NCBI GenBank assembly: GCA_020721045.1
Contig: DYNN01000017.1
Coordinates: 1-36,351 of the forward strand
DNA: 36,351 bases
Reading direction: 5' to 3'
Source: Thiomargarita sp.
GTDB taxonomy: Bacteria > Pseudomonadota > Gammaproteobacteria > Beggiatoales > Beggiatoaceae
Shown here: positions 8,720-18,021 of the stretch, one piece after another
How the letters are laid out: each line of letters opens with the position of its first letter
Numbering within the stretch: position 1 is the first letter of the stretch
Notes under the pieces: generated by a model
Seen by the model: only the letters and a program-made list of their open reading frames with translations
What the model was told of the DNA's origin: nothing
Databases searched by the model: none
Program-made: the position numbers and the translations under genes

Positions 8720-10396
8720 TTAATGGCTTGCACCTTCTGCACCAATACCTGTTTGACAACGGAGATTTTGTGCTTCGTAAGCAGCTTTGTCTTTGGCAGC
8801 TCGCTCGCTATTATCAGTAATAGAAAAGAACCAAATGGCAACAAATCCAGCGACCATAGAGAAGAGCGCAGGATATTCATAAGGGAAGATGGCTTTTGTA
8901 AACCCGAAGGTTTTTACCCATACAGCAGGTCCAATCACTACGAGTACAAAGGCTGTGATAAGACCAATAAAACCACCAATGGTTGCACCTCGTGTAGTTA
9001 AGCCTTTCCAGTAAATTGATAAAAATAATACTGGGAAGTTAGCGCTGGCTGCAATAGTAAAAGCTAAATAAACCATGAAAGCTACATTTTGGTTTTGGAA
9101 TTGAATACCCAAAATAATTGCTAAAATACCTAAAGCAATTGTCGCCATCTTAGAAATTCTAATTTCATCGGCTTCTGTGGCAGTGCCTTTTTTAAATACA
9201 TTGGCGTATAAATCATGGGAAACAGCTGAAGCACCGGCTAAAGTTAAACCTGAAACTACAGCTAAAATGGTAGCAAATGCAACGGCTGAAATAAAACCTA
9301 AGAATAAGTTACCGCCAATCGCATGGGATAAGTGTATGGCGGGCATATTGGTGCCTCCAATTAACGCTCCTTTGGCAATATCACCATCTACTAGGTATTG
9401 TGGATTTTGAGAAACAAACACAATTGCACCAAATCCAATAATAAAGGTTAAAATGTAAAAATAACCAATAAAACCTGTAGCATAAAATACTGATTTTCTA
9501 GCTTCTTTTGCGTCAGCAACGGTGAAAAAACGCATTAAAATATGAGGTAAACCCGCTGTACCAAACATAAGTCCTAAACCTAACGAAATCGCAGAGATAG
9601 GATCAGAAATCAATACCCCAGGTGCCATTATTTTTCCACCTTCTTTATGTATTTCAGTCGCTTTTAGGAACAAGGCTTCAAAACTGAAATCAAAATGCTT
9701 TAGCACTAAAAATGCCATCAAGGTAGCACCGGTCAAAAGCAAACCAGCTTTGATGATTTGTACCCAAGTTGTGGCTAACATGCCGCCAAAAGTCACATAT
9801 AAAATCATTAAAAAGCCAACTAGCACAACTGCCATCCAGTAATCTAAACCAAATAATAATTGAATTAATTGACCTGCGCCCACCATTTGAGCGATCAGAT
9901 AAAATAAAACAGTGACTAAAGACCCACAAGCTGCCATTGTACGAATGGGTTTTTGTGATAAGCGATAAGAAACAACGTCGGCAAAAGTGTATTTACCTAA
10001 ATTTCTCAATTGTTCTGCAATCAAGAATAACATGATGGGCCAACCGACTAACCAACCAATTGAGAAAATTAAGCCGTCATAGCCTTTGGTATAAACCATT
10101 CCCGAAATACCTAAGAATGACGCGGCTGACATGTAATCGCCCGCCATTGCAAGCCCGTTTTGAAAACCTGTGATTCCACCGCCAGCTGCATAAAAATCTT
10201 TCGCAGTTTTAGTCCGTTGTGCTGCCCAATAAGTAATAAATAGCGTTGCACTCACAAAAGCTAAGAACATGATGATGGCATGCATATTCATACCTTGCTT
10301 TTCAACATCACCACCAAGATCGCCCGCCCCAAAAACGCTGCCAGTCGCCAAAACAGTGGTCATTGCAAAGAGTGAAAACAGAATAAAATTTCTCAT
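8720..10396 (-). CDS. actP: Cation/acetate symporter ActP
   Basis: The 558-residue sodium:solute symporter family protein is close in length to E. coli ActP (549). An N-terminal hydrophobic signal ([18 protein letters not shown]) is followed by about 13 membrane segments. Characteristic stretches include [34 protein letters not shown] and [15 protein letters not shown]. It takes up acetate and similar short monocarboxylates across the inner membrane with a cation. The gene starts 2 bp after the yjcH stop, so the two form a coupled pair. No acs gene for acetyl-CoA synthetase is in the window. Confidence 0.95.
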   Translation of the reverse strand: MRNFILFSLFAMTTVLATGSVFGAGDLGGDVEKQGMNMHAIIMFLAFVSATLFITYWAAQRTKTAKDFYAAGGGITGFQNGLAMAGDYMSAASFLGISGMVYTKGYDGLIFSIGWLVGWPIMLFLIAEQLRNLGKYTFADVVSYRLSQKPIRTMAACGSLVTVLFYLIAQMVGAGQLIQLLFGLDYWMAVVLVGFLMILYVTFGGMLATTWVQIIKAGLLLTGATLMAFLVLKHFDFSFEALFLKATEIHKEGGKIMAPGVLISDPISAISLGLGLMFGTAGLPHILMRFFTVADAKEARKSVFYATGFIGYFYILTFIIGFGAIVFVSQNPQYLVDGDIAKGALIGGTNMPAIHLSHAIGGNLFLGFISAVAFATILAVVSGLTLAGASAVSHDLYANVFKKGTATEADEIRISKMATIALGILAIILGIQFQNQNVAFMVYLAFTIAASANFPVLFLSIYWKGLTTRGATIGGFIGLITAFVLVVIGPAVWVKTFGFTKAIFPYEYPALFSMVAGFVAIWFFSITDNSERAAKDKAAYEAQNLRCQTGIGAEGASH

Positions 10397-10398
10397 GC

Positions 10399-10707
10399 TT
10401 ATTTTACTCCCTCTTTAATTTCTTTAGTTAATTGGTCAAATTTGGAATTAGCACGCCACACATATATGCCTGTTAATAAAAATGAGCTCACAATTACCAA
10501 CACACCTATTGGAATGCCTACTGTAGTCAAACTGCCTTCTCCAAGTGGTGCGCCTAAAAAGCTAGGAAAATAGGCAATGAGTAAAATGAAACCAAAGTAG
10601 ATAATACAAACCAAAATGGATAACACCCAAGCTAAGAAACTACGTTGCGAAACTAGCTCATGATACTTAGGGTCACTTTTTATCTTGTCAACAATATTCT
10701 GTTGCAT
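10399..10707 (-). CDS. yjcH: DUF485 inner-membrane protein YjcH
   Basis: The 102-residue protein has two membrane segments (about residues 25-48 and 62-84) separated by a short loop, with the DUF485 signature [20 protein letters not shown]. Genes of this family almost always precede actP, and the product is taken to be an accessory subunit of the acetate permease. A strong AAGGAG sits eight to nine bases before the ATG. It is the first gene of the minus-strand operon. Confidence 0.93.
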   Translation of the reverse strand: MQQNIVDKIKSDPKYHELVSQRSFLAWVLSILVCIIYFGFILLIAYFPSFLGAPLGEGSLTTVGIPIGVLVIVSSFLLTGIYVWRANSKFDQLTKEIKEGVK

Positions 10708-11119
10708 TGTTTTTTCTCCTTTACCGTATTAATTTATTTTATTTACAGCGTATTAGTTCTATTCCATCCTTAGTTAATGGATTTTTTACTGCAAGCTAGC
10801 AATTGTAATTGTAAATAAACCAAACTGCTAGCTATTCAAAAAGCATTTCACTAAATTACACTATTAATCAGAGAATTTTTGGATAAAAAATATAAATATC
10901 ATAATCAATTCTACTTTATATTTATAGACTTAGCATACATAAAAGGACTAAATGATTTCTATATAATTTTTTTCAATAACACTTATATAAAATGATTGGA
11001 AAGCAGTTAATAATTTAAAATGTTTTAATCCATCGGTTACAAGAAGACGGCACGACGGATAAAGCGTTCAAGATAAGGGAATTAATTAACGGTAATGCAA
11101 TTGCCCTAGTTCAAATAAT
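10708..11119. other. Non-coding spacer upstream of yjcH with possible gene and IS remnants
   Basis: AT-rich spacer. An 8-bp inverted repeat (AGCTAGCA 10794-10801, TGCTAGCT 10826-10833) lies upstream of yjcH and could be an operator. Between about 11016 and 11118 the sequence becomes richer in GC and is open in one plus frame (RLQEDGTTDKAFKIRELING), with a stop on each side and no start codon, so it may be a coding remnant. Bases 11093-11109 (TAATGCAATTGCCCTAG) resemble the ends of the ISAs1-type elements in this window. No intact gene is seen. Confidence 0.4.
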
Positions 11120-11148
11120 TTGACACTATAAATCAATAGTTATAGAAT
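11120..11148 (+). promoter_or_regulatory. Sigma-70 promoter of tRNA-Arg
   Basis: A consensus -35 TTGACA (11120-11125) and -10 TAGAAT (11143-11148) are separated by 17 bp. The predicted start, near 11155, leaves about 25 nt of leader before the mature tRNA. Confidence 0.85.
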
Positions 11149-11179
11149 AACTAATTCAATGTAGAAATTTCTAAAATTT

Positions 11180-11257
<78 letters not shown>

Positions 11258-11264
11258 CTTTATC

Positions 11265-11295
11265 CAGTCTCTATATCATCATTACAGACTGTTTT
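11265..11295 (+). terminator. Weak hairpin after tRNA-Arg
   Basis: CAGTCT (11265-11270) pairs with AGACTG (11286-11291), followed by TTTT (11292-11295). The 6-bp stem with a 15-nt loop and short T-run is marginal. It ends exactly at the next start codon, so it could also sequester that gene's translation start region. Confidence 0.35.
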
Positions 11296-11733
11296 ATGAC
11301 AAATACATATCCCTCTTTCAAACAACACTATGTAAGTTCTTTTACCAATATGTTACGTTGGCATCAGCTTGATGAACTGTGGAAAAACGTAAAAAATAAC
11401 GCTGAAGGTTGGTATATTTATTTAATTGGTGATACCGTACCTGACACTGCTGTTACGTCAGAAGAACTTTATCAATTTATTCAAGAAATTGACGAATTAT
11501 TGCATCGTGAACATGATTATGATTATTGTGGCATCGTATATGCGGACAATAAGGAATCGCCATTGATGATTAAGATATTTGATCCCTCCAATTTAGGTTC
11601 AGCCTGTGGTTGTTCTGGTCAAGTTATTCCACCACGCTGGTTACTTACGCGCATTCCGCCTGAAGCTATTATCGATGACACTATCATTCCTGCAAATCGC
11701 ATACGTTGGTGGCAGCGACTGTTTCGGCGATAG
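11296..11733 (+). CDS. Hypothetical protein with a C-terminal Cys-Gly-Cys motif
   Basis: The 145-residue soluble protein is not one I recognise. It has an aromatic-rich N-terminal half (GWYIYLIGDTVP), an acidic helix (QEIDELLHREHDYDY), and a conserved-looking block SACGCSGQVIPPRWLLTRIPPE that could bind metal or form a disulphide. The tail is basic (RIRWWQRLFRR). The start codon follows tRNA-Arg by 38 bp with no good ribosome-binding site, so expression may depend on readthrough from the tRNA promoter. The balanced codon use and lack of internal stops suggest a real gene. Confidence 0.65.
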   Translation: MTNTYPSFKQHYVSSFTNMLRWHQLDELWKNVKNNAEGWYIYLIGDTVPDTAVTSEELYQFIQEIDELLHREHDYDYCGIVYADNKESPLMIKIFDPSNLGSACGCSGQVIPPRWLLTRIPPEAIIDDTIIPANRIRWWQRLFRR

Positions 11734-11809
11734 TACCCTCACCTTTCAAAGCACATTATGAAAATTTTACCATTAGAATTTGCTGCTTTCGGACTTTTTA
11801 CTCAAACAA

Positions 11810-12298
11810 TCAAGGCAAACGCATTAAAACTCGCCTGAAAAAAGAAAGTTAGAAATAATCCAATTTGAATTTCTAATCAGGAATATCCACGTGAACACGA
11901 ACATTATAGAACACTTTTCATCCCTGCAAGACCCACGCATAGAGCGAAAGAAATTGCGTGCGTTAATGGATATTATAGTTATTTGCGGAATTATCAGTTG
12001 TCATAAATAATCGTAGCCCTCTTCACATGGTAAGCGCATGGGCTAACGAAAGTCATTTGGTTTTAGGGCAAGAAGCCACTGATAGCATTGCTGGAATTAG
12101 AAGGTTGCATTGTCACCATTGATGCAATGGGTCGCCAACGGAATATTACGAAACAAATCATTAACCAAGATAGCGACTATTCAATTGGGCTAAAAGGCAA
12201 TCAAGGTTTATTGCATGCAGAATTCGCAAAGCAAGCTGGAGTAATACTTACCGCGCTAAACTTGTGTTTGGTCTAAAGTTTTAATGCGTTTGCCTTGA
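11810..12298 (+). mobile_element. Decayed ISAs1-type insertion sequence with perfect terminal inverted repeats
   Basis: Bases 11810-11831 and 12277-12298 are perfect 22-bp inverted repeats with the core GGCAAACGCATTAAAA. The 489-bp element is far shorter than an intact ISAs1 member (over 1 kb), and the transposase inside is broken by deletion and frameshifts. No matching direct repeat is visible just outside either end. Confidence 0.85.
11891..12276 (+). pseudogene. ISAs1-family transposase remnant
   Basis: Three pieces in three frames match the order of an ISAs1 transposase. From 11891 (GTG) to a stop at 12008-12010 is the N-terminal motif SSLQDPRIERKKLRALMDII. From about 12021 comes [19 protein letters not shown]. 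From about 12085 comes [20 protein letters not shown], then [10 protein letters not shown], part of the DDE catalytic core around its Asp. The central third and the C-terminus are missing, so no active transposase can be made. Confidence 0.85.
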
Positions 12299-12349
12299 GT
12301 TGATTCTTGACATTTTTAATGTATTCACTGAAAAACATCAATACTAAGT

Positions 12350-12377
12350 TTGACATCAAGGTCATAATAATTATATC
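12350..12377 (+). promoter_or_regulatory. Putative promoter of the yceD-rpmF-plsX-fabH operon
   Basis: TTGACA (12350-12355), a 16-bp spacer, then TATATC (12372-12377). Transcription would start near 12384, only about five bases before the yceD ATG at 12389. A second TTGACA at 12307-12312 lacks a good -10. Both lie just downstream of the decayed insertion sequence. Confidence 0.5.
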
Positions 12378-12388
12378 ATTACGCGCTT

Positions 12389-12883
12389 ATGTCAAGAGAC
12401 TTACCAGCATCAATTGAACCATTGCATCTTGCTAAAATAGGAATGACTTTAACAGGCTCTCTTCCATTGGTAAAAATGGAAAGAATTAAAGAAAGTCTTT
12501 GTGATTCTCACGGCGAGGTTTATATTCATTGGTCATTTTTCCAAGATGATCAACGTCGTTCTGTTATTCAAGGAAAAATACACACTCAATTGCTATTACA
12601 ATGTCAGCGTTGTTTACAACCAATGACTTATCAAATAGATGCGCCTGTTGCACTGATGATAGTAAGCAATGGTACGGAACCGGATGATTTACAGATAGAA
12701 TATGAAATGCTTGAACTCACAGATACCTCCATTTCTTTGCTGACTTTGGTTGAAGATGAACTGATTTTGGCATTACCTCTTGTGGTTATGCATGAACACT
12801 GTCCTAACAATAAGTTTGTCAATGCATCATCAGAAGATTTAACTTATAACCCTTTTCATATACTAACAAAATTGAAACAATAA
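12389..12883 (+). CDS. yceD: YceD family protein (DUF177), ribosome-linked
   Basis: The 164-residue protein has the family's N-terminal pattern (LPASIEPLHLAK) and the CQRCLQPM motif at about residues 71-78, then an acidic C-terminal half. Members precede rpmF in most gammaproteobacteria and are implicated in 23S rRNA or 50S subunit maturation; the molecular role is not settled. The gene heads the rpmF-plsX-fabH block, and its position supports the call. No Shine-Dalgarno is visible before the ATG, and the likely promoter is very close, so the message may be almost leaderless. Confidence 0.9.
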   Translation: MSRDLPASIEPLHLAKIGMTLTGSLPLVKMERIKESLCDSHGEVYIHWSFFQDDQRRSVIQGKIHTQLLLQCQRCLQPMTYQIDAPVALMIVSNGTEPDDLQIEYEMLELTDTSISLLTLVEDELILALPLVVMHEHCPNNKFVNASSEDLTYNPFHILTKLKQ

Positions 12884-12922
12884 TCGTTTTTTGTTAGGTA
12901 ATTACGCAACGAGATTGATACT

Positions 12923-13102
12923 ATGGCTGTTCAACAAAATCGTAAAACCTCTTCTAAACGTGATATGCGCCGCTCTCATGACGCATTAACTGCCCCTACT
13001 TTGTCAACTGACCGGACAACCGGTGAATTACATCGTCGTCATCACATTACGTCAGACGGATATTATAGAGGACGTAAAGTGTTAAATGTGAAGGTAGATT
13101 AA
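12923..13102 (+). CDS. rpmF: 50S ribosomal protein L32
   Basis: The 59-residue basic protein starts [20 protein letters not shown], the usual bL32 N-terminus, and ends with [14 protein letters not shown]. It lies 39 bp after yceD and 4 bp before plsX, the standard gammaproteobacterial order. Like the gammaproteobacterial protein, it lacks the zinc-binding cysteines found in some L32 versions. Confidence 0.97.
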   Translation: MAVQQNRKTSSKRDMRRSHDALTAPTLSTDRTTGELHRRHHITSDGYYRGRKVLNVKVD

Positions 13103-13106
13103 AACT

Positions 13107-14138
13107 TTGGAACCGCGCATTGCGCTGGATGCGATGAGTGGCGATCATGGTCCTGCTGTCATTGTCCCAGCAGCACTTCACGTTCTGTCGACAAACGATG
13201 ATATACGTCTCGTTTTAGTTGGGGATCAAAACATCCTCAACGAAATGGTGGGAAAACAACCGGATCACATTAAACGGCGTTTATTTATTCATCATACTAC
13301 ACAAGTAGTGGCAATGGATGAATTACCTTCTTCAGCATTGCGCAATAAAAAAGATTCATCAATGCGTGTTGCTATTAATTTAGTCAAACAACGAGAAGTT
13401 GATGCTTGTGTGAGTGCAGGCAATACCGGTGCACTTATGGCAACAGCTCGTTATGTGCTTAAAACATTGCCCGGCATTGATAGACCCGCTATTATCACTG
13501 CATTACCTACAATAAAAGAAAATCATAATACACATGTACTTGATTTAGGTGCAAATATTGACACAACTTCTGAACAATTGTTTCAATTTGCTATCATGGG
13601 TAGTGTGTTGACTAAAGCTGTTGATAATATCTCTAACCCTCGTATTGGCTTGCTTAATATTGGTCAAGAGGAAATTAAGGGTAATGAAAACATCAAAGAA
13701 GCCGGGCGCTTGTTAGCAAATAGCAATATTAATTACATTGGATTTGTAGAAGGTGATGATATTTATAAAGGCATTGCTGATGTTGTGGTATGCGATGGTT
13801 TTGTCGGTAATGTCGCTTTAAAAACTACTGAAGGTGTTGCCAAAATGATCAGTCACTACCTTAAGCAAGAATTTAATAAAAATATATTGACTCGATTTGC
13901 GGGATTAATCGCGTTACCTGTACTTAACAGTTTGCGCCACAAAATCGATCCACGTCGTTACAATGGTGCGAGTCTTCTAGGATTACGAGGAATTGTCATT
14001 AAAAGTCATGGAAGTGCAGATATTCTTTCCTTTTCGCAAGCAATTAGGGAAGCAATCATTGAAGTGAAAAAAAATGTGCCAACTCGTATTAGTGATCAAT
14101 TAGCCACCTTATTAGGTGAAAAAAGGCGTGATGGGTGA
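13107..14138 (+). CDS. plsX: Phosphate acyltransferase PlsX
   Basis: The 343-residue cytoplasmic enzyme makes acyl-phosphate from acyl-ACP for PlsY, the first committed step to phosphatidic acid. The conserved N-terminus [13 protein letters not shown] follows directly from a TTG start at 13107, and no earlier ATG exists in frame. AAGGT lies about ten bases before it. Other family motifs are [18 protein letters not shown] and [12 protein letters not shown]. Its stop overlaps the fabH GTG (GTGA), so the two are translationally coupled. Confidence 0.97.
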   Translation: MEPRIALDAMSGDHGPAVIVPAALHVLSTNDDIRLVLVGDQNILNEMVGKQPDHIKRRLFIHHTTQVVAMDELPSSALRNKKDSSMRVAINLVKQREVDACVSAGNTGALMATARYVLKTLPGIDRPAIITALPTIKENHNTHVLDLGANIDTTSEQLFQFAIMGSVLTKAVDNISNPRIGLLNIGQEEIKGNENIKEAGRLLANSNINYIGFVEGDDIYKGIADVVVCDGFVGNVALKTTEGVAKMISHYLKQEFNKNILTRFAGLIALPVLNSLRHKIDPRRYNGASLLGLRGIVIKSHGSADILSFSQAIREAIIEVKKNVPTRISDQLATLLGEKRRDG

Positions 14139-15097
14139 AATATTCTCGTATTATTGGCACTGGAAGCTATCTTCCAGACAGAATCGTAACTAATGCAGAA
14201 TTAGAAACATGGGTTGATACGAATGATGCATGGATTGTCGAGCGTACCGGTATTCACGCAAGACATTTGGCGGCAGAAGGAGAAGGGACGTGTGACATGG
14301 CGTTGCAAGCGGCTAAACGTGCTTTGGAAATGGCTGCTTGTTCAGCGCAAGACCTTGATTTAATTATTTTAGCCACAACAACACCTGATCAAATTTATCC
14401 AAGTACTGCCTGCTTATTGCAATCACGCTTAGATAATCACGGTGCACCTGCCTTTGATGTACAAGCGGTTTGTAGTGGTTTTCTATACGCTTTTAGTATT
14501 GCAGATAAATTTATTAAAACCGGTGCAGCCAAGCGCGCATTGGTCGTGGGTGCAGAAACGTATTCTCGTATTTTAAATTGGCAAGACCGAAATACCTGTG
14601 TTTTATTTGGAGATGGTGCGGGTGCCGTTGTGCTTGAAGCGAGCGATGAACCCGGTGTATTATCAACGCATATTCATGCTGAGGGCTCTTTTAATCATTT
14701 GCTTTACGTGCCCGGTACTGTGGCACAAGGACAAATTCAAAACGGTGATGGTTTTACTAAGATGCATGGACAAGAAGTGTTTAAATTTGCTATTTCTGCA
14801 CTCAGTTCTGTAGTTGAAGAAGCCTTAGTTACCAATCAGTTAGACAAAAGCAAAATTGACTGGTTAGTTCCTCATCAAGCCAATATTCGCATTATCAACG
14901 CCACTGCCAAAAAATTAAAATTACCGATGGAAAAAGTAATTGTCACCGTTACTGAACAAGGCAATACTTCTGCGGCTTCCGTGCCTTTAGCATTAGATGC
15001 TGGCGTAAGAGATGGACGAATACAACGTGGACAAACTCTGATATTAGAAGCTATTGGTGGTGGATTTACTTGGGGTGCCGCGTTGGTTAAATATTAA
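14135..15097 (+). CDS. fabH: 3-oxoacyl-ACP synthase III (FabH)
   Basis: The 320-residue thiolase-fold enzyme condenses acetyl-CoA with malonyl-ACP to start fatty-acid synthesis. The catalytic triad is Cys113 ([11 protein letters not shown]), His247 (PHQANIRII) and Asn277 ([11 protein letters not shown]), within 1-3 residues of the E. coli numbering. It starts at GTG 14135 with a 4-bp overlap with plsX. In E. coli and many relatives fabD, fabG and acpP follow; here a cytochrome gene follows instead, so the rest of the pathway must be elsewhere. Confidence 0.97.
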   Translation: MKYSRIIGTGSYLPDRIVTNAELETWVDTNDAWIVERTGIHARHLAAEGEGTCDMALQAAKRALEMAACSAQDLDLIILATTTPDQIYPSTACLLQSRLDNHGAPAFDVQAVCSGFLYAFSIADKFIKTGAAKRALVVGAETYSRILNWQDRNTCVLFGDGAGAVVLEASDEPGVLSTHIHAEGSFNHLLYVPGTVAQGQIQNGDGFTKMHGQEVFKFAISALSSVVEEALVTNQLDKSKIDWLVPHQANIRIINATAKKLKLPMEKVIVTVTEQGNTSAASVPLALDAGVRDGRIQRGQTLILEAIGGGFTWGAALVKY

Positions 15098-15121
15098 GTG
15101 GATGACTTTGGAATTTAAATT

Positions 15122-15499
15122 ATGACAGACGTTGATAAATCCCATTCTCTAAATAAAATAATAATTCTTATATCAATTATATTAATAATGACAATTGGTG
15201 GAGGCGTTGGCTATTTCATTATGGTAAATAAACCCGATTTAAGTCAGTTTGATTTGGTGCGTGGCGAACAAATCTATAACAGTATTTGCATTGCCTGTCA
15301 TTTACCCGGGCAATTTGGTGCCCCTAAAGTCGGTAATCATGCTGATTGGTCTCCACGTCTTGCCAAAGGATTGGATTCTTTATTTATTAGTAGTATCAAT
15401 GGATTAAATGATATGCCGCCTCGTGGAGGTAATGCCAGTTTATCCGATGATGAAGTAAAAAACGCAGTTGCATTTATGGTTTCTAAATCTTGGTGGTAA
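15122..15499 (+). CDS. Membrane-anchored c-type cytochrome (cytochrome c5-like)
   Basis: The 125-residue protein has an N-terminal membrane anchor (about residues 12-33) and a single haem site CIACH (Cys56, Cys59, His60). The probable distal ligand is Met98 in NDMPPRGG, and the domain ends with the usual helix (DDEVKNAVAFMVSKSWW). The GQFGAPKVGN segment is typical of cytochrome c5/c4-type domains. It should shuttle electrons on the periplasmic face of the inner membrane. It lies 24 bp after fabH, and its last 17 bp overlap the convergent glycosyltransferase gene. Confidence 0.92.
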   Translation: MTDVDKSHSLNKIIILISIILIMTIGGGVGYFIMVNKPDLSQFDLVRGEQIYNSICIACHLPGQFGAPKVGNHADWSPRLAKGLDSLFISSINGLNDMPPRGGNASLSDDEVKNAVAFMVSKSWW

Positions 15500-16649
15500 T
15501 GTTGTACAATTCGTTGATTTTACTAGCAACATGAATAATATTAAACTGTTGAAAAAAACGCTGTTGTCCTGCTAATCCTAAAGTTGCACGTAACGCATTA
15601 TTATCATGTAGGTGTTGGATAGCATGAGCTAAGGCGGTAGCATCACCGATAGGAACTAATAAGCCAGTTTTTTCGGCTTCTACAACCCAAGTCACGCCTG
15701 ATCCCATAATATTACTGGCAATAATTGCTTTGGCGTAGCGCATGGCTTCTAGTAACACAACTCCAAATGCCTCAGTGCGTTCTAAAGAAGGTAAACACAA
15801 ACAATCTGCACTGATTAACAAGGCGCGTAGTTGCTTTTCTTCACAATAACCGAGCAATTTGACTTTCTCGGTTAAATTTAACTCTCTAATTAATTGTTCT
15901 AACAACTTTTTTTCTTCACCCTTACCAACAATAAACAATTGCACCTCACCTAATTGTGCGACTGCCTTAATCAATACCTCATATCCCTTATAATACGTTA
16001 ATCGCCCAATTGCCAATAAACGCATCTTATTAGGTTGCCATTGTTGTTTCGCCCAAGTTTGCATGTCAGCAGTCGATTCTGGTAAACGGTTTAAATCAAT
16101 TCCTAAGGGAATCACATGCGATTTTGCCTGCCAAGTTTGCAATGCGTGGCTTGAAGCAAGATAAGGTGGCGAAGTGGCAATGACTGCTTGCGCACGCGAT
16201 AACAAACTTTGTTCAAAGGGTTTATATCCATGATAAGCAATTGATAAACCAGTATTTAAATTAGAGATGACATCTGAATGCCAATGTAATATCCACGGTA
16301 ATTTTTTTGCCTGTGATGATAATAACGCCCAAAAAGCAGATGTATTAGGCAAATGAAAGTGTAAAATATCTGGTTGCCATTGTTTTATCGCATGATTTAA
16401 CCAAAATGGAAAATGAGGACTGACGGGTGCGTACAACACTCTACCATAACTGGGCGTGCGATAAATGGTATGATTTTGATAAAATTCTGCTTGAATAGGG
16501 CGAAAAGGAGATGAAAAATCATGATCGTGCACTAATGCAGCTACTTGATTTCCCTGTGCTATTTGAGCAGTCATAAGATCAGCTAGGAAACTCTCCATTC
16601 CACCCGCAAAAGGCGGAAAATATTTTCCAATGTGTAAAATACGATACAT
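15483..16649 (-). CDS. Glycosyltransferase family 4 protein
   Basis: The 388-residue GT-B protein starts with an acceptor-side domain (HIGKYFPPFAGGMESFLADL) and carries a GT4 nucleotide-sugar-binding domain: LLAIGRLTYYKGYEVLIKAV, FIVGKGEEKKLLEQL, then SLERTEAFGVVLLEAMRYAK, the E-x7-E motif that contacts the donor. It resembles mannosyl- or rhamnosyl-type transferases of surface-glycan synthesis; donor and acceptor cannot be assigned. It is a single gene, divergent from the coiled-coil gene. Its 3' end overlaps the cytochrome gene by 17 bp. Confidence 0.9.
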   Translation of the reverse strand: MYRILHIGKYFPPFAGGMESFLADLMTAQIAQGNQVAALVHDHDFSSPFRPIQAEFYQNHTIYRTPSYGRVLYAPVSPHFPFWLNHAIKQWQPDILHFHLPNTSAFWALLSSQAKKLPWILHWHSDVISNLNTGLSIAYHGYKPFEQSLLSRAQAVIATSPPYLASSHALQTWQAKSHVIPLGIDLNRLPESTADMQTWAKQQWQPNKMRLLAIGRLTYYKGYEVLIKAVAQLGEVQLFIVGKGEEKKLLEQLIRELNLTEKVKLLGYCEEKQLRALLISADCLCLPSLERTEAFGVVLLEAMRYAKAIIASNIMGSGVTWVVEAEKTGLLVPIGDATALAHAIQHLHDNNALRATLGLAGQQRFFQQFNIIHVASKINELYNITTKI

Positions 16650-16772
16650 GAGCGCATTATATCAAAATTAGCAAGTAAAATGATTTTCCCTAATTTTCAA
16701 CACAAAGCTTATTATATTTGCTAATATAATCATATAACTATTTATGTTTAGATTGATACACAGGAATATTTT

Positions 16773-18008
16773 ATGAAATTTTTACACTTGCTTATTATCA
16801 TTACGGAATTATTAGGATTTAATGTATATGCGACTGATGAAAACACAAAAACACTTTGGGAAACAACGACAAATACGACAACTGATTTGTGGAATGAGTC
16901 AAAAAAAACTGTAGATAATTTAGTTGATACTTGGATGGCAAAAGAAGATGTTAATCAGCAATTACCTGAAATTTGGCAAGAAATTACTCCAAAACTGGAT
17001 AAATTGTTAGTTTTAGAAGAGCAACATGAGCAACTGCCAGATGAAGCTTGGTTTGGATTGGATAAGAAGAAAAATCAAGTGAGTATTGAGCAATTGTTGG
17101 ATGAATCTATTCTTATTTTAAGTAATTCACCTAACAATGAAATTAAATGGCAGATTCAATTGCTAGATGAAAAAATTGCCACAAGTAAAGCAAAAATTGA
17201 CGAATATCGACGTGAACAAATCAGTGCACCGATGCAATCGCCTTGGAAAATGACTGTCGATGACTATAAGAATAAAATTAAAGAAACTCAACGTGAAGTT
17301 GAAAAATATGAATCTGAGATTAAACAGCATAAAATCAAATTTAACATGAGTTTAGCTGAAATGGGTTTGCAATTAACACCGGAACAAATCGATTTACTGT
17401 TTACCAGTGTTGTGGGTGATGATTTGATTCAAAGTAACGTCATTTATAATAATATTAAGCAAATCAGTGAAAAATTGGTCGAATTGGCTAAGAGTAGTGG
17501 CGAAGATTTAGATATTAGCAAACGCTACTACGGGCTACACACCATTTTGTTAGAAATTTTACTTCACATGCAACAAAATTTTATTAATAATATCAATCTA
17601 CAATATTTACCAAAAATTGATAATATTGTAACTGAAATCAATAATGTCGCTGTGGTAACTCGTAATCTGCAAGAACAAATTCGTGATGAAACTCATCTGC
17701 AATATTTAAAAGCCAATCTCGCCGCTCAAGAATTGACATTAAATACGGCTAAATTATATCGCGAACATTTGTTGACGCAACGCAGTAAAATAGAAGTTGC
17801 ACGATCTCAAACAATGGATGCATTGCAAGTTGCTCAAAATACTTATAAAACAGTCAAATTAAGCGGTGAATTACTTTCTTTATTACGCACAAATCAGAAA
17901 ACCTTTGATATACTACTCAGCATTCAAATGCCTACACTGTTAATTTTTGAAAATCTACAAATGAAACAAGAGTTTGCAGCATTAACTGCGCAATTAAAAG
18001 ACAAATAA
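16773..18008 (+). CDS. Periplasmic coiled-coil protein of unknown function
   Basis: The 411-residue protein has a signal peptide (residues 1-20, cleavage after VYA). The mature part is almost wholly helical and charged. Residues about 130-200 form a coiled coil (ETQREVEKYESEIKQHKIKF), and residues about 280-390 form another, with hydrophobic residues at heptad-like spacing. There is no catalytic motif and no C-terminal membrane anchor. AGGA sits nine bases before the ATG. It starts a plus-strand run with a P-loop protein and nth, only 13 bp from the next gene. A structural or scaffolding role in the envelope is possible; I do not recognise the family. Confidence 0.75.
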   Translation: MKFLHLLIIITELLGFNVYATDENTKTLWETTTNTTTDLWNESKKTVDNLVDTWMAKEDVNQQLPEIWQEITPKLDKLLVLEEQHEQLPDEAWFGLDKKKNQVSIEQLLDESILILSNSPNNEIKWQIQLLDEKIATSKAKIDEYRREQISAPMQSPWKMTVDDYKNKIKETQREVEKYESEIKQHKIKFNMSLAEMGLQLTPEQIDLLFTSVVGDDLIQSNVIYNNIKQISEKLVELAKSSGEDLDISKRYYGLHTILLEILLHMQQNFINNINLQYLPKIDNIVTEINNVAVVTRNLQEQIRDETHLQYLKANLAAQELTLNTAKLYREHLLTQRSKIEVARSQTMDALQVAQNTYKTVKLSGELLSLLRTNQKTFDILLSIQMPTLLIFENLQMKQEFAALTAQLKDK

Positions 18009-18021
18009 GTGATCGATAAGC

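Noticed and set aside
8723-9929. Open frames on the opposite or alternative frame within actP
   Set aside because: They mirror the biased composition of a membrane-protein gene and have no recognisable product.
12088-12276. Small independent gene starting at TTG 12088
   Set aside because: Its sequence is the catalytic-core fragment of the ISAs1 transposase, so it belongs to the pseudogene.
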